Shown here in pieces: positions 26,605 to 35,784 of a stretch of DNA of 64,000 nt; position 1 is the first letter of the stretch; each line of letters opens with the position of its first letter. A model generated the notes under the pieces. It saw nothing but the letters and a program-made list of their open reading frames with translations. It was not told the origin of the DNA and made no database searches. The stretch is from Anaerolineae bacterium. GTDB lineage: Bacteria > Chloroflexota > Anaerolineae > Aggregatilineales > Aggregatilineaceae. A program made the translations under genes and the position numbers. The stretch lies in NCBI GenBank assembly GCA_018432315.1, contig JAHDLB010000002.1, forward strand, positions 1 through 64,000, read 5' to 3'.

Positions 26605-28782
26605 ATGGAGAAGAACATGATTCAACGGTTGGTAGTGTTATCGGTAGCAGCAGGGATCGCCGTCTTCGGCCTGTTTGCCGGAACGGCTTCGGCTGGCGCG
26701 CAAACGGCCCCGCCCCTATCCGAGACGTTTATCTGGGACGCGCACGGCGTGGCCCTGTCGTATCCCGCCGGGTGGACGGCGGTCGAATCCGCTGACCTGG
26801 TCAGCGTGCGGCCCACCGGGCGCGATGTGAGCGATGGCGCCGGGCCGGAGCTGATCCTGTTCATCGCCGTGGACACCGGGCCGGGCGAGCTCGACGCGGC
26901 CCTGGCGCGCTACGCACCCGCCGGCGGCAGCATTACGAAGCGCAGCGCCCCGGCGGTGGGCGATCGCGCGGCGCGGTCGCTGACCTTCGAGCGAACCAAC
27001 CCGGCGGCGGTGGGCGGCATCACGCTCATCGCGCTGGACGACCACACCGCGCTGGGTGTGGCCTACATCGTGAGCGCGGTTGAGGCGCCGGACTTCCTGC
27101 CGGTGCTGGAGGCGATCGGCCAGAGCGTCGCGGTGGAAGACGCCCGCGCGGCGAGCGTTCCCACCGGCGAGAGCAGCTCGGCCAGCGTGGCCTCGGTTCA
27201 GCTTCCGCAGCAGGTCGCGTGGGCGGATGCCGGCCTGACGCTGTCCTTCCCGGTGAACTGGACGGTGTCGGCGGGCCCGGCCCAGGGCCTGACGGCCAGC
27301 CCCGACGCGGCGGAAGCGACCCTGATCTACGGCGAAACGCTCCCGCAGTCGGCGGGTGTGGACCTGCGCAAGCTGGTGCTGAGCGCCGCGGGCGACCGGA
27401 GCACGCTGACCGACCCGGTCGCCGTGACCGTGGCCGGTTATCCGGGCGTGACGTACGACCTCCGGGACAACGATCCGGACTCGCCGCTGTACATTCGCGC
27501 GCTGGCGATCACGATAGAGGAGCGCGATCTGGTCGCGGTCCTGTTCTTCGGGTCGGACGAGGCCGGGTGGGCGGCGTTTCGCCCGGTGGCCGATGCCATC
27601 GTGAGCAGCATCGAGCGGGCGGACAGCGGGCTGTCGGCGCGCAGCACGAGCGCGATTCACGTGCTGGCGTCGCGCGTGCCGCCGGTCACCCCGCTCCCCC
27701 TGCGCCAGGACGATCCACCCACCAAGACGTATGACTGGGAGGAATACGGGATCGTCTTCACCCTGCCGGAGAACTGGCAGGCGCTCAGCGGCGCGCAGGA
27801 TTACGACCTGGCGCTGGTGTCGCCGGAGGTGCTGGAAGCCGGTGAGGGCGCTTTCATCACGCTGCGCGGCATCCCCTCGCTGGGTCCCGACACCAGCCCG
27901 GAACAGGCGCTGACGCCAATCGCGGAAGAGTCCGGCGGCGAGGTCACCGACTTCGCGCTGGCGGGCCGGGACGCCAAAGGCATCAGCCTCAACGACGACC
28001 AGCAGGGCGTGATCAACAACCTGATCCTGATCCCTTACGACGACAACGGCGGGCTGATGTACGCGCAGACGGTCGCCACGCCGGACATGAACGAAGACGT
28101 GATCGCCATTCTCGACAGCATGGCGATCGACCCGCCGGTGCCCGATTACGCCGCGGCGGATGCGGCTTTCCAGGCCAGCCTGGCCGACAGCGGGCGCCTG
28201 ATCTACGGCGCCCCCGACGCGGCGATTGACATGGTCGAATACCTGAGCTTCACCTGCGGCCACTGCGCGAACTACAGCTTCGCCATCAGCCGCCTGATCG
28301 CGCTGGACGTGGACAGCGACCGGGTGCAGATCGAGCTGGCGCTGATCGCGGGCGACGCGTACGCTACAGCCGCGAGCCACGCGACGATGTGCGCTGCCGA
28401 ACAGGGCAAGGGCTACTCTGCCTATACGGCGTTGTTTCGCGGTTACGTCGAGCGCGGCGTGCAGGAAGCCTTCAGCCGCGAGGGGATCAGCGACATTCTC
28501 GGCAGCGAGGCGCTGGGGCTGGACATGGACGCCCTGAACGCCTGCATCGATGATCAGAAATACCAGCCGCAGATCGACGAGTTCCGCGTCCGGTTCATGG
28601 ACCACGGGCTGACCGGCACGCCGACCGTGCTCCTGGGCACGGCTGGCACCGAGCCGGACACGATCAAACTGCCGGACGGGCAGGTCTGGTCCGGCAGCAT
28701 TCCGATCGAATACCTGCGCCAGATCTTCAGCCTGTTGGAAGATGGGGTGGCGCTGGAGGACGTGTTCGACGAGTTGAGCTAG
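26605..28782 (+). CDS. Secreted protein: three PsbP/DcrB-like repeats fused to a DsbA-like thioredoxin domain
   Basis: 725 aa. A signal peptide (IQRLVVLSVAAGIAVFGLFAGTASAGA) is followed by three related modules starting near residues 43 (WDAHGVALSYPAGW), 205 (WADAGLTLSFPVNW) and 375 (WEEYGIVFTLPENW), each about 150 aa. From about residue 530 comes a DsbA/thioredoxin-like domain with C551-G-H-C554 in FTCGHCANYSF and a cis-proline loop TGTPTVLLG. It should act outside the membrane on thiols or disulfides, with the repeats as binding modules. SD GGAG is 6 nt before the ATG. Confidence 0.8.
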   Translation: MEKNMIQRLVVLSVAAGIAVFGLFAGTASAGAQTAPPLSETFIWDAHGVALSYPAGWTAVESADLVSVRPTGRDVSDGAGPELILFIAVDTGPGELDAALARYAPAGGSITKRSAPAVGDRAARSLTFERTNPAAVGGITLIALDDHTALGVAYIVSAVEAPDFLPVLEAIGQSVAVEDARAASVPTGESSSASVASVQLPQQVAWADAGLTLSFPVNWTVSAGPAQGLTASPDAAEATLIYGETLPQSAGVDLRKLVLSAAGDRSTLTDPVAVTVAGYPGVTYDLRDNDPDSPLYIRALAITIEERDLVAVLFFGSDEAGWAAFRPVADAIVSSIERADSGLSARSTSAIHVLASRVPPVTPLPLRQDDPPTKTYDWEEYGIVFTLPENWQALSGAQDYDLALVSPEVLEAGEGAFITLRGIPSLGPDTSPEQALTPIAEESGGEVTDFALAGRDAKGISLNDDQQGVINNLILIPYDDNGGLMYAQTVATPDMNEDVIAILDSMAIDPPVPDYAAADAAFQASLADSGRLIYGAPDAAIDMVEYLSFTCGHCANYSFAISRLIALDVDSDRVQIELALIAGDAYATAASHATMCAAEQGKGYSAYTALFRGYVERGVQEAFSREGISDILGSEALGLDMDALNACIDDQKYQPQIDEFRVRFMDHGLTGTPTVLLGTAGTEPDTIKLPDGQVWSGSIPIEYLRQIFSLLEDGVALEDVFDELS

Positions 28783-28907
28783 CAGGCCCGCCATCTGGCG
28801 CGCGGCGGGGAACAGGTGCGGCAACAAAGCGGCGCGGTTCCCCGCCCTTGTTTTGGCTGGCGAAGTATGTCGTTCCGCGCGACTTGTGTGCGAGGAGGAT
28901 TGCCCCG

Positions 28908-29312
28908 GTGTCCGAGTATCCCGCTTTGACGCCCGGCCTGACGGGCGAGATGTCCGTCACCGTGACGGAAGACCTGACGGCGACCGCGCTGGGCAGCGGC
29001 AGCGTGCAGGTGTATTCGACCCCGGCCCTGGTCGCGCTGCTGGAAGCGGCGGCGATCGAGGCGCTGGCGGGTCATTTGCCGGACGGCATGACCACGGTCG
29101 GGGTGCGTGTCGACGTGCGGCACCTGGCGGCCACACCGGTCGGGCAGACGGTCACGGCGCGGGCCACGCTGCGCGAGGTGGACGGGCGCCGGCTGGTGTT
29201 CGACGTCGCCGCCCAGGACCCGGTCGAGCCGGTGGCGGAGGGCACGCACGAGCGCTTCATCGTCGACCGGGCGCGCTTCGAGAGCCGCGCCGCCGCGAAA
29301 GCGACGTCTTAA
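28908..29312 (+). CDS. Hot-dog fold thioesterase (fluoroacetyl-CoA thioesterase-like)
   Basis: 134 aa from a GTG start with GAGGAGGA 8 nt upstream. VTEDLTATALGSGSVQVYSTPALVALLEAAAIEAL, TTVGVRVDVRHLAATPVGQTVTARATL and the final THERFIVDRARF strand match the FlK-like hot-dog family, which hydrolyses acyl-CoA thioesters. The frame extends 20 codons upstream but without a ribosome site. The gene ends overlapping by 4 nt with the convergent hydrolase. Confidence 0.82.
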   Translation: MSEYPALTPGLTGEMSVTVTEDLTATALGSGSVQVYSTPALVALLEAAAIEALAGHLPDGMTTVGVRVDVRHLAATPVGQTVTARATLREVDGRRLVFDVAAQDPVEPVAEGTHERFIVDRARFESRAAAKATS

Positions 29313-30283
29313 GGCTGGCGCAGCCAGACGTTGAAAAACGCGATTGTCCGGTCGATGAACAGCCGGTCGCCGTCGCCGTAGAAAGTGTGCGGCTGGCCGT
29401 CGTACGAGAAGCACTCGACCGTTTTGCCGAGCGTCCAAAGCTGCTCGCACAACTCCTGCGACCATTCGGGCGGCACAAGCTCGTCGGCAGCGCCGTGATG
29501 GATGCTGACCGGAGTCTCGATGCGGTCCAGGTACTGGATCGGCGAGATCAGGCGCAGGTTGTCGTCCGGTATCCCCAGCTCGGCCCGGCCCCGGTTCCCG
29601 CCCGACCACTGCATGATCTTCTCGAAGTTGCGCCGCTCGTCACCGCTCATCGCGCCGTAGAGCACAGCGGCGTCGATGTCCGTATCCACCGTGATCGACC
29701 GCAGCGAAATGCCGCCGCCCATGCTGTGCCCCCACAGTCCGATCGCATCCGGGTTCGCCTGTTCGAGCGGCCCGGGCTGCCCGCCCCACGCCCGCACCAG
29801 CCCAATGAGATTGAGCACATCGACCGCCATCCCCACGCGGAACAGGTTCGGCCCGCTGTCGGACGGCCAGTAGCCGCGCAGGTTGGGATGCAGCACCAGG
29901 AACCCGGCCCGCGCCAGCTCGTCGGCGTAGCGCGTGGTGTAGTCGAGCGTGGCGTAGATCGCCGGCTCGATGTAGCCGTGAAGGGCGACGATCACCGGAA
30001 ACGACCCGGCCATGTCCGGCACGTTCATGAAGCCGAAGATGGTCAGATCGTCGCTGGGGTAGGAGATCAGGTAGCGGGTGAAGCCGGGCCGCGTCTCCAT
30101 GACCTGGTGAACCTGGAGCGTCCCGGCGCCGTAGCTGCGTTCGAGCAGGCTGTCGATCGTCAGATCGGCGTAGGGATCGGCGGTGGGGACGGGCGTGCCG
30201 TCCTGGGCGCGGCTCTGGGCCGGCAGGGCACTCAACAGCAGGAGCAGGCAGACGGCAATAACGATATAGCGGCGATCTTTCAT
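29309..30283 (-). CDS. Secreted alpha/beta hydrolase
   Basis: 324 aa. It starts with a signal peptide (MKDRRYIVIAVCLLLLLSALPAQSRA). The core has the oxyanion strand VIVALHGYIEPAIY, the nucleophile elbow GLWGHSMGGGISLR (GxSxG), an acid after HHGAADELVPPEW, and a terminal GQPHTFYG with the catalytic His. It resembles prolyl-oligopeptidase/dienelactone hydrolase-type esterases; the substrate is unknown. Signal-peptide position fixes the start over the longer frame. Confidence 0.82.
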   Translation of the reverse strand: MKDRRYIVIAVCLLLLLSALPAQSRAQDGTPVPTADPYADLTIDSLLERSYGAGTLQVHQVMETRPGFTRYLISYPSDDLTIFGFMNVPDMAGSFPVIVALHGYIEPAIYATLDYTTRYADELARAGFLVLHPNLRGYWPSDSGPNLFRVGMAVDVLNLIGLVRAWGGQPGPLEQANPDAIGLWGHSMGGGISLRSITVDTDIDAAVLYGAMSGDERRNFEKIMQWSGGNRGRAELGIPDDNLRLISPIQYLDRIETPVSIHHGAADELVPPEWSQELCEQLWTLGKTVECFSYDGQPHTFYGDGDRLFIDRTIAFFNVWLRQP

Positions 30284-30401
30284 CAGCGCGTGACCTCGGC
30301 AGCTATGCACGTTCGATAGAGGTCCGTCCCCCCGGATGGTGCCCGGACCGCGCAGCGGCGACCTCAATTGTACGGAGGGCGCGGCCCAAAATGCAAAAAC
30401 G

Positions 30402-30638
30402 CTACACCGCGCCCGGCGGATAGGCGATCACGCGCGCGCGCCACAGCGCCCCGTTGGTGTGCAGCTCGAAGACGCGCTCGTCCGGCACGCGGGCCAGGAC
30501 GTGAATCCCGCTCTCCGTTTTCCAGCGGCGCCCCACGTCGATCACGAACAGCGTCTCGCCATCCCAACGGAGTTTGAGAGGCCGGGGCCAGCCGTCCGGC
30601 GAGTAGGTGGCTTCGACTTCGGTCACGCGAAACGTCAT
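30402..30638 (-). CDS. Small conserved-looking protein, unknown
   Basis: 78 aa (MTFRVTEVEATYSPDGWPRPLKLRWDG...) with alternating beta-strand pattern: LFVIDVGRRWKTESGIHVLARVPDERVFELHTNGALWRARVI. No catalytic motif. The ATG overlaps the end of the CinA-type gene (ATGA), so it is translationally coupled to it. Third gene of a three-gene minus-strand operon. The WDGETLFVIDVGRRW segment suggests a small beta-barrel; not recognised further. Confidence 0.65.
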   Translation of the reverse strand: MTFRVTEVEATYSPDGWPRPLKLRWDGETLFVIDVGRRWKTESGIHVLARVPDERVFELHTNGALWRARVIAYPPGAV

Positions 30639-31144
30639 GCCAGCTTCCCATCCAGGTAATCGAGCAGCAGGCGCAGGGCAGCATCGACCGTCTCGCGGCG
30701 GTTGTGCTCGCGGTCGCCCTGCCACACGAAGCGGCGCGCCCAGGTGCCGTCCGGCGCGCTGAGGCCGATGTACGTCAGGCCGACGGGCTTGGTGGCGGTA
30801 GCGCCGGTTGGCCCGGCGATGCCGGTGGCGCTGAGGGCGAGATCGGTCCCGAACAGGTGGCGCGCGCCGCCGGCCATCTCGCGCGCGACCGGCTCGCTGA
30901 CGGCGCCGTGATCGATCAGCGTCTGCTCGCGCACGCCCAGCGTCTGCTGCTTGACGGCGTCGGCATACGCGACCACGCCGCCAATGACGTAGGCCGAACT
31001 GCCGGCGATGTCGGTCAGCCGGGCGATGATCAGGCCGCCCGTGCTCGATTCGGCGGTGGCGATGGTCATCCCCCGCGCGCGCAGCACCTCCCCCGCGGTG
31101 ACTTCGAGCGGCGCGGCAGGTGAAGCGGTGTCAGGTCTGGTCAT
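30635..31144 (-). CDS. CinA C-terminal-domain amidohydrolase (PncC-type)
   Basis: 169 aa, a stand-alone CinA C-terminal domain, the nicotinamide-nucleotide amidase that recycles NMN to nicotinate mononucleotide. Signatures: MTIATAESSTGGLIIARLTDIAGSS, YVIGGVVAYADAVKQQTLGV, ALSATGIAGPTGATATKPVGLTYIGL and the final REHNRRETVDAALRLLLDYL. There is no N-terminal MoCF domain. It overlaps the upstream gene by 14 nt and the downstream small gene by 4 nt. Confidence 0.92.
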   Translation of the reverse strand: MTRPDTASPAAPLEVTAGEVLRARGMTIATAESSTGGLIIARLTDIAGSSAYVIGGVVAYADAVKQQTLGVREQTLIDHGAVSEPVAREMAGGARHLFGTDLALSATGIAGPTGATATKPVGLTYIGLSAPDGTWARRFVWQGDREHNRRETVDAALRLLLDYLDGKLA

Positions 31145-31664
31145 GAGCCCTCTCGTCTTCCTTGAGCGTGAATTCCCAGCCGCAGCCGGGCGTCGTCATC
31201 GGGTCCGGCGGGCAGACCAGGCAGCGCGTCTGAATCCGCGGATCGACGGTCCGGGCAAACGTCGAGAATTCCATGGTGCCGACCGGCTGGCAGTTGAAGG
31301 TCGGCAGGCCCTTGCGCGCCCGCGCCTGGTGGACCCGGCACTCGACCATGCGAAAGATCAGGGTATGGTCGCCGATCCATTCGACGGTTTGCGGATTCAC
31401 GCGCGCATACAGCCGGTAACGCAGCGCCTTCGCCAGCGCCGGAAGTCCCCCGCCCGGCGGAATGTCGAACGCCCGCATGATACGGCGCGCCTCGGCTTCG
31501 GCGAAGCGCTCCCAGGCGCGGACGTCCATCTCGACGGCGGCCTCGTGCCCGTACGCTTCTTCGAGCGCGAGAAACCAGCTCCCATCGTGTGCCAGCCAGT
31601 TTTTAGCGTATACGTCCAACAGTTTCAAGAGTTGCGCGCGCGACAGGGATTCGTGGATGTCCAT
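31131..31664 (-). CDS. DUF6125-like protein with cysteine-rich tail
   Basis: 177 aa. Helical N-terminal half (LSRAQLLKLLDVYAKNWLAHDGSWFLALEEAYG, RAWERFAEAEARRIM) and a C-terminal half with CRVHQARARKGLPTFNC, RCLVCPPD and GCGWEF cysteines, a layout like the DUF6125/L-2-amino-thiazoline hydrolase-like group. Possible metal site. The start at MDIHESLS is preferred; another ATG 15 codons upstream is possible and coincides with a promoter-like sequence. Confidence 0.65.
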   Translation of the reverse strand: MDIHESLSRAQLLKLLDVYAKNWLAHDGSWFLALEEAYGHEAAVEMDVRAWERFAEAEARRIMRAFDIPPGGGLPALAKALRYRLYARVNPQTVEWIGDHTLIFRMVECRVHQARARKGLPTFNCQPVGTMEFSTFARTVDPRIQTRCLVCPPDPMTTPGCGWEFTLKEDERAHDQT

Positions 31665-31709
31665 GCTGAGTTCGATCTCCGGGTGCTGGGCGTAAGATAT
31701 GATACGCAC

Positions 31710-32072
31710 ATTTTAGACATCCCGGGCCGGTTCGGCCAAACGGCGGGGGGGGATGCTATCGGGCAACGGCATTTCGTTCTGGAGCCTATTCGAATACACT
31801 TGAGGATATTCGTCGTTGTCCGTGCCGGCACGGCGACACGAGACTCAACAATCTCCAGATTGTTTAAAGGCCATTCGAGAAGTACTTTTTTTCTCACTGG
31901 TAGAGCACTCAATGGGACGAACCTCGTCTTGTTCACCCTGCCCCAACGAGGGGGAAGGGAAGCGGATCCGAAGGGTTCGCGGAGATGGCGGTTTTCAAAC
32001 GGTCTCTGAGTCCACTGTGGTACGTTAGCGGTGCTGTATTTAGATCGCTCGGAACGTGTGGAGAAGTCTTCA
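31710..32072. other. Gap between divergent genes
   Basis: 363 nt without a gene. Holds a C-run/G-run hairpin (CCCTGCCCC ... GGGGGAAGGG, 31936-31959) that resembles the longer palindromic element at 48139-48196. It also contains the upstream regions of the DUF6125-like gene and the SGNH protein. Composition becomes more AT-rich toward the SGNH gene. Confidence 0.3.
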
Positions 32073-33302
32073 ATGCAGTTTCAAGACATCGACCCGAAAC
32101 GCCAGATGTTTATCATGCTGGGCAGCATTACACTGGTGGTCTCGCTAGGTGCAGAACTCTTTTATCAGTCCCCGGTCGGGTATGATCAGTTCTGTAATGT
32201 TGGTTTTCTGGCGGGGTTGGGATGGATCCTGGGGGGCATCGTTACTCGTACTAAGCGCGTAATAATGGCAGCTTATGTACTTCTCACAACCCTATCAGGT
32301 ATAGGCATGCTACCCCTCTTTATGCTGGTGATCTTCACATTGAACCCGTTGGCAGGCGATCAATTCGTGCTTACCAACAACACGGTTCCAGATCACGAGT
32401 TGGGATTGCTCGTTCGGCCTCATGCATGGGGCCATGACGCGGAAGGCTTTCGGAATGCCGATGTGCCCGATCGCGTCGATATTGTTGCTATCGGTGACTC
32501 GCAGACTTGGGGTCTCAATGCACCTCGGAAAGAATCCTGGCCCCACGTGTTGGGCGAGCTAATGACCATGCGTGTTTACAACATGGGGATGATTCGCTTT
32601 GGGCCGATGGAATATTCCGTGCTGACCAATCGGGCGCTGGCGCAGCTTTCCCCAAAGATCATCGTCATCGGGCTGTATTTTGGGAATGATTTGTATAATG
32701 CCTATGCATCAATCTATACAAGAGATGTCTTCGCGGACCGTCGCCGGCCAGATGCCGATCCGGACTGGCTTACCGACACCATCGGACCGGCGGCCATCAA
32801 GATCGTGTCCGAACCTGACGCAGCCTATTCAGGGAACGGAGTGGATACCCGATTCACTGCCGCTTACCGGAGCATGGTCGTAGACCTCAGCCAGCCACGT
32901 ATTGCCGAGGGATTGCGGAGTACCAGCGAGATTCTGTTGGACATCCAGCAGCAGGTTCATAACAGTGGGGCGCGACTGGTTGTTCTCCTGATCCCGACAA
33001 AAGAACTCGTGTATGCGGACTTGATGGCTGGACAATCGAACGCTGCGTATGCGCGGCAGATTCGTCTCGAAGAGGATGCGCGTTCCCGAATCGTCGATTT
33101 GCTTGATGCCAACGGTATTGAGTATGTTGACAGTTTACCGGCGCTCAGGGAGGCGGTTCAATCTGGGATCGCCATTTACCCTCGTGATACGGACGGCCAT
33201 CCCATGCCTGAGGGCTACCGTGTTATAGCGAACACGGTAGCCTCGTATTTACAACATCCTTTCTCGCCGGAAAACGTCGAAAAAGAGACAGACTCGCCGT
33301 AG
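32073..33302 (+). CDS. Membrane-anchored SGNH-hydrolase-like protein
   Basis: 409 aa. Three hydrophobic helices at the N-terminus (about residues 12-32, 42-57, 62-90) precede an SGNH domain: block I VDIVAIGDSQTWGL, block III VIGLYFGNDLYNAY and a final DxxH-type DTDGHPMPEGYRVIA. The layout resembles O-acetyltransferase or esterase partners (AlgJ/AlgX-like) acting on extracellular glycans. SD GGAGAAG is 6 nt before the ATG; an earlier ATG 14 codons upstream lacks one. The gene is visibly less GC-rich than its neighbours, so it may be acquired. Confidence 0.75.
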   Translation: MQFQDIDPKRQMFIMLGSITLVVSLGAELFYQSPVGYDQFCNVGFLAGLGWILGGIVTRTKRVIMAAYVLLTTLSGIGMLPLFMLVIFTLNPLAGDQFVLTNNTVPDHELGLLVRPHAWGHDAEGFRNADVPDRVDIVAIGDSQTWGLNAPRKESWPHVLGELMTMRVYNMGMIRFGPMEYSVLTNRALAQLSPKIIVIGLYFGNDLYNAYASIYTRDVFADRRRPDADPDWLTDTIGPAAIKIVSEPDAAYSGNGVDTRFTAAYRSMVVDLSQPRIAEGLRSTSEILLDIQQQVHNSGARLVVLLIPTKELVYADLMAGQSNAAYARQIRLEEDARSRIVDLLDANGIEYVDSLPALREAVQSGIAIYPRDTDGHPMPEGYRVIANTVASYLQHPFSPENVEKETDSP

Positions 33303-33388
33303 GGCCTTCCCTTGGTGGGAAGCGTCGGCCCATGCGTTGCTGTGACCGAATTCTGTCCCTGTTTGTCCATTTCCGAGGGAATATGCCC

Positions 33389-33417
33389 TTGCCAAATCGG
33401 GTTTCTTGATCTATACT
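33389..33417 (+). promoter_or_regulatory. Promoter of tRNA-Gly
   Basis: -35 TTGCCA (33389-33394), 17-nt spacer, -10 TATACT (33412-33417), 12 nt before the tRNA. Confidence 0.75.
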
Positions 33418-33429
33418 GTTGCCATCCAC

Positions 33430-33501
<72 letters not shown>

Positions 33502-33540
33502 CAGGAACACCCCCCGCCGGTGGGAGCTTCCCCGCCGAGA

Positions 33541-33563
33541 AAACGCCCGCTGCGGCGTTTTTT
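33541..33563 (+). terminator. Terminator after tRNA-Gly
   Basis: AAACGCC (33541-33547) and GGCGTTT (33554-33560) with a run of six T (33558-33563). It insulates the integrase from the tRNA promoter. Confidence 0.8.
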
Positions 33564-33653
33564 GATTCCGGTACTCGGCGCCCAATCCACCATTTTGACG
33601 ACAATCTGACGGCAATGTGCCCTCGCCAGGGCTCTCTAGCAGGAGGCTGTATC

Positions 33654-34787
33654 ATGTCCAAGAGAGGCCATGGCGAAGGCACTGTGTACCAACGTTCCGA
33701 TGGGCGCTGGCAGGCGTCAATTCAAATCAGTGGCAGGCGTCGCTCCGTGTACGCCAAGACCGAACGCGAGGCACGGGCCAAGCTGCGCGCCCTGCAGCGG
33801 GAAGCGGACAGGGTCAGCGGCCTGGCAGACTCTGGTCGGCGTACCCTGAACGACCTCATTGACGCCTGGCTCGATAGCGCACCCGACCTGAAGCCGTCCA
33901 CTATCTCGCGATACCGGTGGTTCCTGGACTCATGCGTCCGGCCCGTTATCGGCGACACGCGCCTGGACCGGGTCACGCCGGACTGTCTCCAGGGATTGTA
34001 TGCCGGTCTCACCCCATCGGTCGCGGAGAAGGTTCATCGAGTGCTGCACCGGGCGTTTGCAGTGGCCGTGATGTGGCGCTGGCTGGCCTCGAATCCGTGC
34101 GACCACGTGCTCAAGCCCGTCTACAAGGCGCAGCAGAAAACGCTGTGGAACCACGCCGAGCTGGAAGCCTTCCTGGAAAGTACGACCGACCACTGGCAAC
34201 ATCCGCTGTGGGTGCTGCTGATTGGGACGGGCTGTCGCGTGGGAGAAGCGCTGGCTCTGGGCTGGGATGACGTGGGCACAGACGACGCATCCGTGACGAT
34301 AACCCGCACCCTGCACCGCATCGACGGTGAATGGGTCCTGGACCGCGCCAAGACAGACAGTTCGGCCCGGACCATCGTGCTGCCCGCCGTCGCCAGTGCT
34401 GCCCTGGGGCGGCAGAAGCAGCAGCAGGACGCCTGGAAAGAGGCCGCTGGCCCGGAGTGGGAAGACTGGGGACTGGTCTTCACCGGGGAAACGGGCAAGC
34501 CGCTGTTCGCCAGCACGATTCAGCACGCGCTCAAGCGAGAATGCAAGCGCCTGGGGTTGCCCGCTGTCACACCGCATGGCCTGCGCCACCTGCACGCCAG
34601 CCTGCTGCTCGACGAAGGGGTGCCCGTGACGGCCGTCAGTGCCCGCCTGGGGCATTCCAATCCACAGGTGACCATGAAAATCTACGCCCACGCCTTGCCC
34701 GGCCAGGACAGCCGCGCAGCCCAGGCAATTGCTAAGGTCTTGGGGCGGAGTGCTGGAAACGAGCCAGATACACAGCAGGAAGGTTAA
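33654..34787 (+). CDS. Tyrosine recombinase/integrase
   Basis: 377 aa from an ATG with AGGAGG 7 nt upstream. The N-terminus (GEGTVYQRSDGRWQASI) is the AP2-like arm-binding domain, residues about 75-165 are the SAM-like core-binding domain, and the catalytic domain shows Arg in GTGCRVGEALAL, the HxxR box in HGLRHLHASLLL, His in LGHSNPQVTMKIYAH and the tyrosine nucleophile in the same segment. It should integrate the element into the adjacent tRNA-Gly gene. Confidence 0.93.
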   Translation: MSKRGHGEGTVYQRSDGRWQASIQISGRRRSVYAKTEREARAKLRALQREADRVSGLADSGRRTLNDLIDAWLDSAPDLKPSTISRYRWFLDSCVRPVIGDTRLDRVTPDCLQGLYAGLTPSVAEKVHRVLHRAFAVAVMWRWLASNPCDHVLKPVYKAQQKTLWNHAELEAFLESTTDHWQHPLWVLLIGTGCRVGEALALGWDDVGTDDASVTITRTLHRIDGEWVLDRAKTDSSARTIVLPAVASAALGRQKQQQDAWKEAAGPEWEDWGLVFTGETGKPLFASTIQHALKRECKRLGLPAVTPHGLRHLHASLLLDEGVPVTAVSARLGHSNPQVTMKIYAHALPGQDSRAAQAIAKVLGRSAGNEPDTQQEG

Positions 34788-34872
34788 GGCGGGGGGACAC
34801 GCCACACGGCTCGTCGGGACATGCGCCTGGCGAGCCGCTGATACAGCCGGGTCAATTGTCGCGAGGCAACCG

Positions 34873-35700
34873 TCATGCTCCCGCGCAGAAGGTCGCCAAC
34901 TCGTCGGGCGTAGGCGCGGTGACCGGCCACCCTTCCGGATTCGGCCAACCTGCGGGGGCGCCGTACTCCGGCACATCATGACCCAGCGGATTGGCGTAGC
35001 CCTCGCAAATCTGCGCCGTCAGGCTGGTCCGCTGCTGGTCAGACAGGTTCACCAGCGTCCCGTCCAGGCTCAGGATGTACCGCTTGACCTGGTACTCGCG
35101 GCCAAAGCTCCACCGCTCGGATTCGGCCAGCGTCGTCTGGCGGGTGCGTGCGCCACTGCCCCGCCCCTCGGTCTCGTAGAGGTACTCCTGCCACGAGTGT
35201 CCCACTTCCTCGATGTAGGTGGACAGCAGGTCATCGAAGGCCGGGCGAGGTGTCGCGCCGCCGCCCTCTTCGGGCGTGGAGAACAGCGAGGGGCCAAACC
35301 GCACCTGGCGCTCCAACATCTGGAACTGAGCGAGGCAGGCTTGCTCATCGCTAGCGACCTTGGGGTTCCCGCAGTCGGGGAATTCATCGTAGTCCAGCGA
35401 GGACCCGCGGATTTTGCGCGACATGTACGGGTCGTACGCCAGTTCATCGCCGGGGGCTGCGGACCAGGGACCCAACTCTGCCGCGGCTGCGACCACGAGT
35501 TGCAGGGCCGCCTCGCCCTGGCCGTTTTGCAGCATGTCAGCCAACGTGAGCATGTCCGGCCCGGTTGCCGTGGCGCGGGTAGCCTGCACAAGCTGGCTGG
35601 CGGTCAGCAGGATTACCAGGACGAGCGCAACAACGTGACTGCGAGATACTCGGTTCCGGCTCTTTTCCTGTGCTACACTGAGATTGTTGAGGGTGTTCAT
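34873..35700 (-). CDS. Secreted or membrane-anchored protein, unknown
   Basis: 275 aa. One N-terminal hydrophobic segment (HVVALVLVILLTASQLV, about residues 20-38) suggests a signal anchor. The rest is soluble, with cysteines in DCGNPKV, QACLAQ, ICEGYANP and a C-terminal FCAGA; no family recognised. Start MNTLNNLS is preferred over a Met 13 codons upstream. It is divergent from the SARP gene and shares the 227-nt control region with the 11-bp repeats. Convergent with the integrase. Confidence 0.6.
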   Translation of the reverse strand: MNTLNNLSVAQEKSRNRVSRSHVVALVLVILLTASQLVQATRATATGPDMLTLADMLQNGQGEAALQLVVAAAAELGPWSAAPGDELAYDPYMSRKIRGSSLDYDEFPDCGNPKVASDEQACLAQFQMLERQVRFGPSLFSTPEEGGGATPRPAFDDLLSTYIEEVGHSWQEYLYETEGRGSGARTRQTTLAESERWSFGREYQVKRYILSLDGTLVNLSDQQRTSLTAQICEGYANPLGHDVPEYGAPAGWPNPEGWPVTAPTPDELATFCAGA

Positions 35701-35784
35701 CGTCCGCCTCCCGGCTGCTGCTGTCTTCGTTGTCCTCACTCTAGGAGGCAGCCGTTTGGCGAAAGCTCAGGGAACGGTCGAGGG

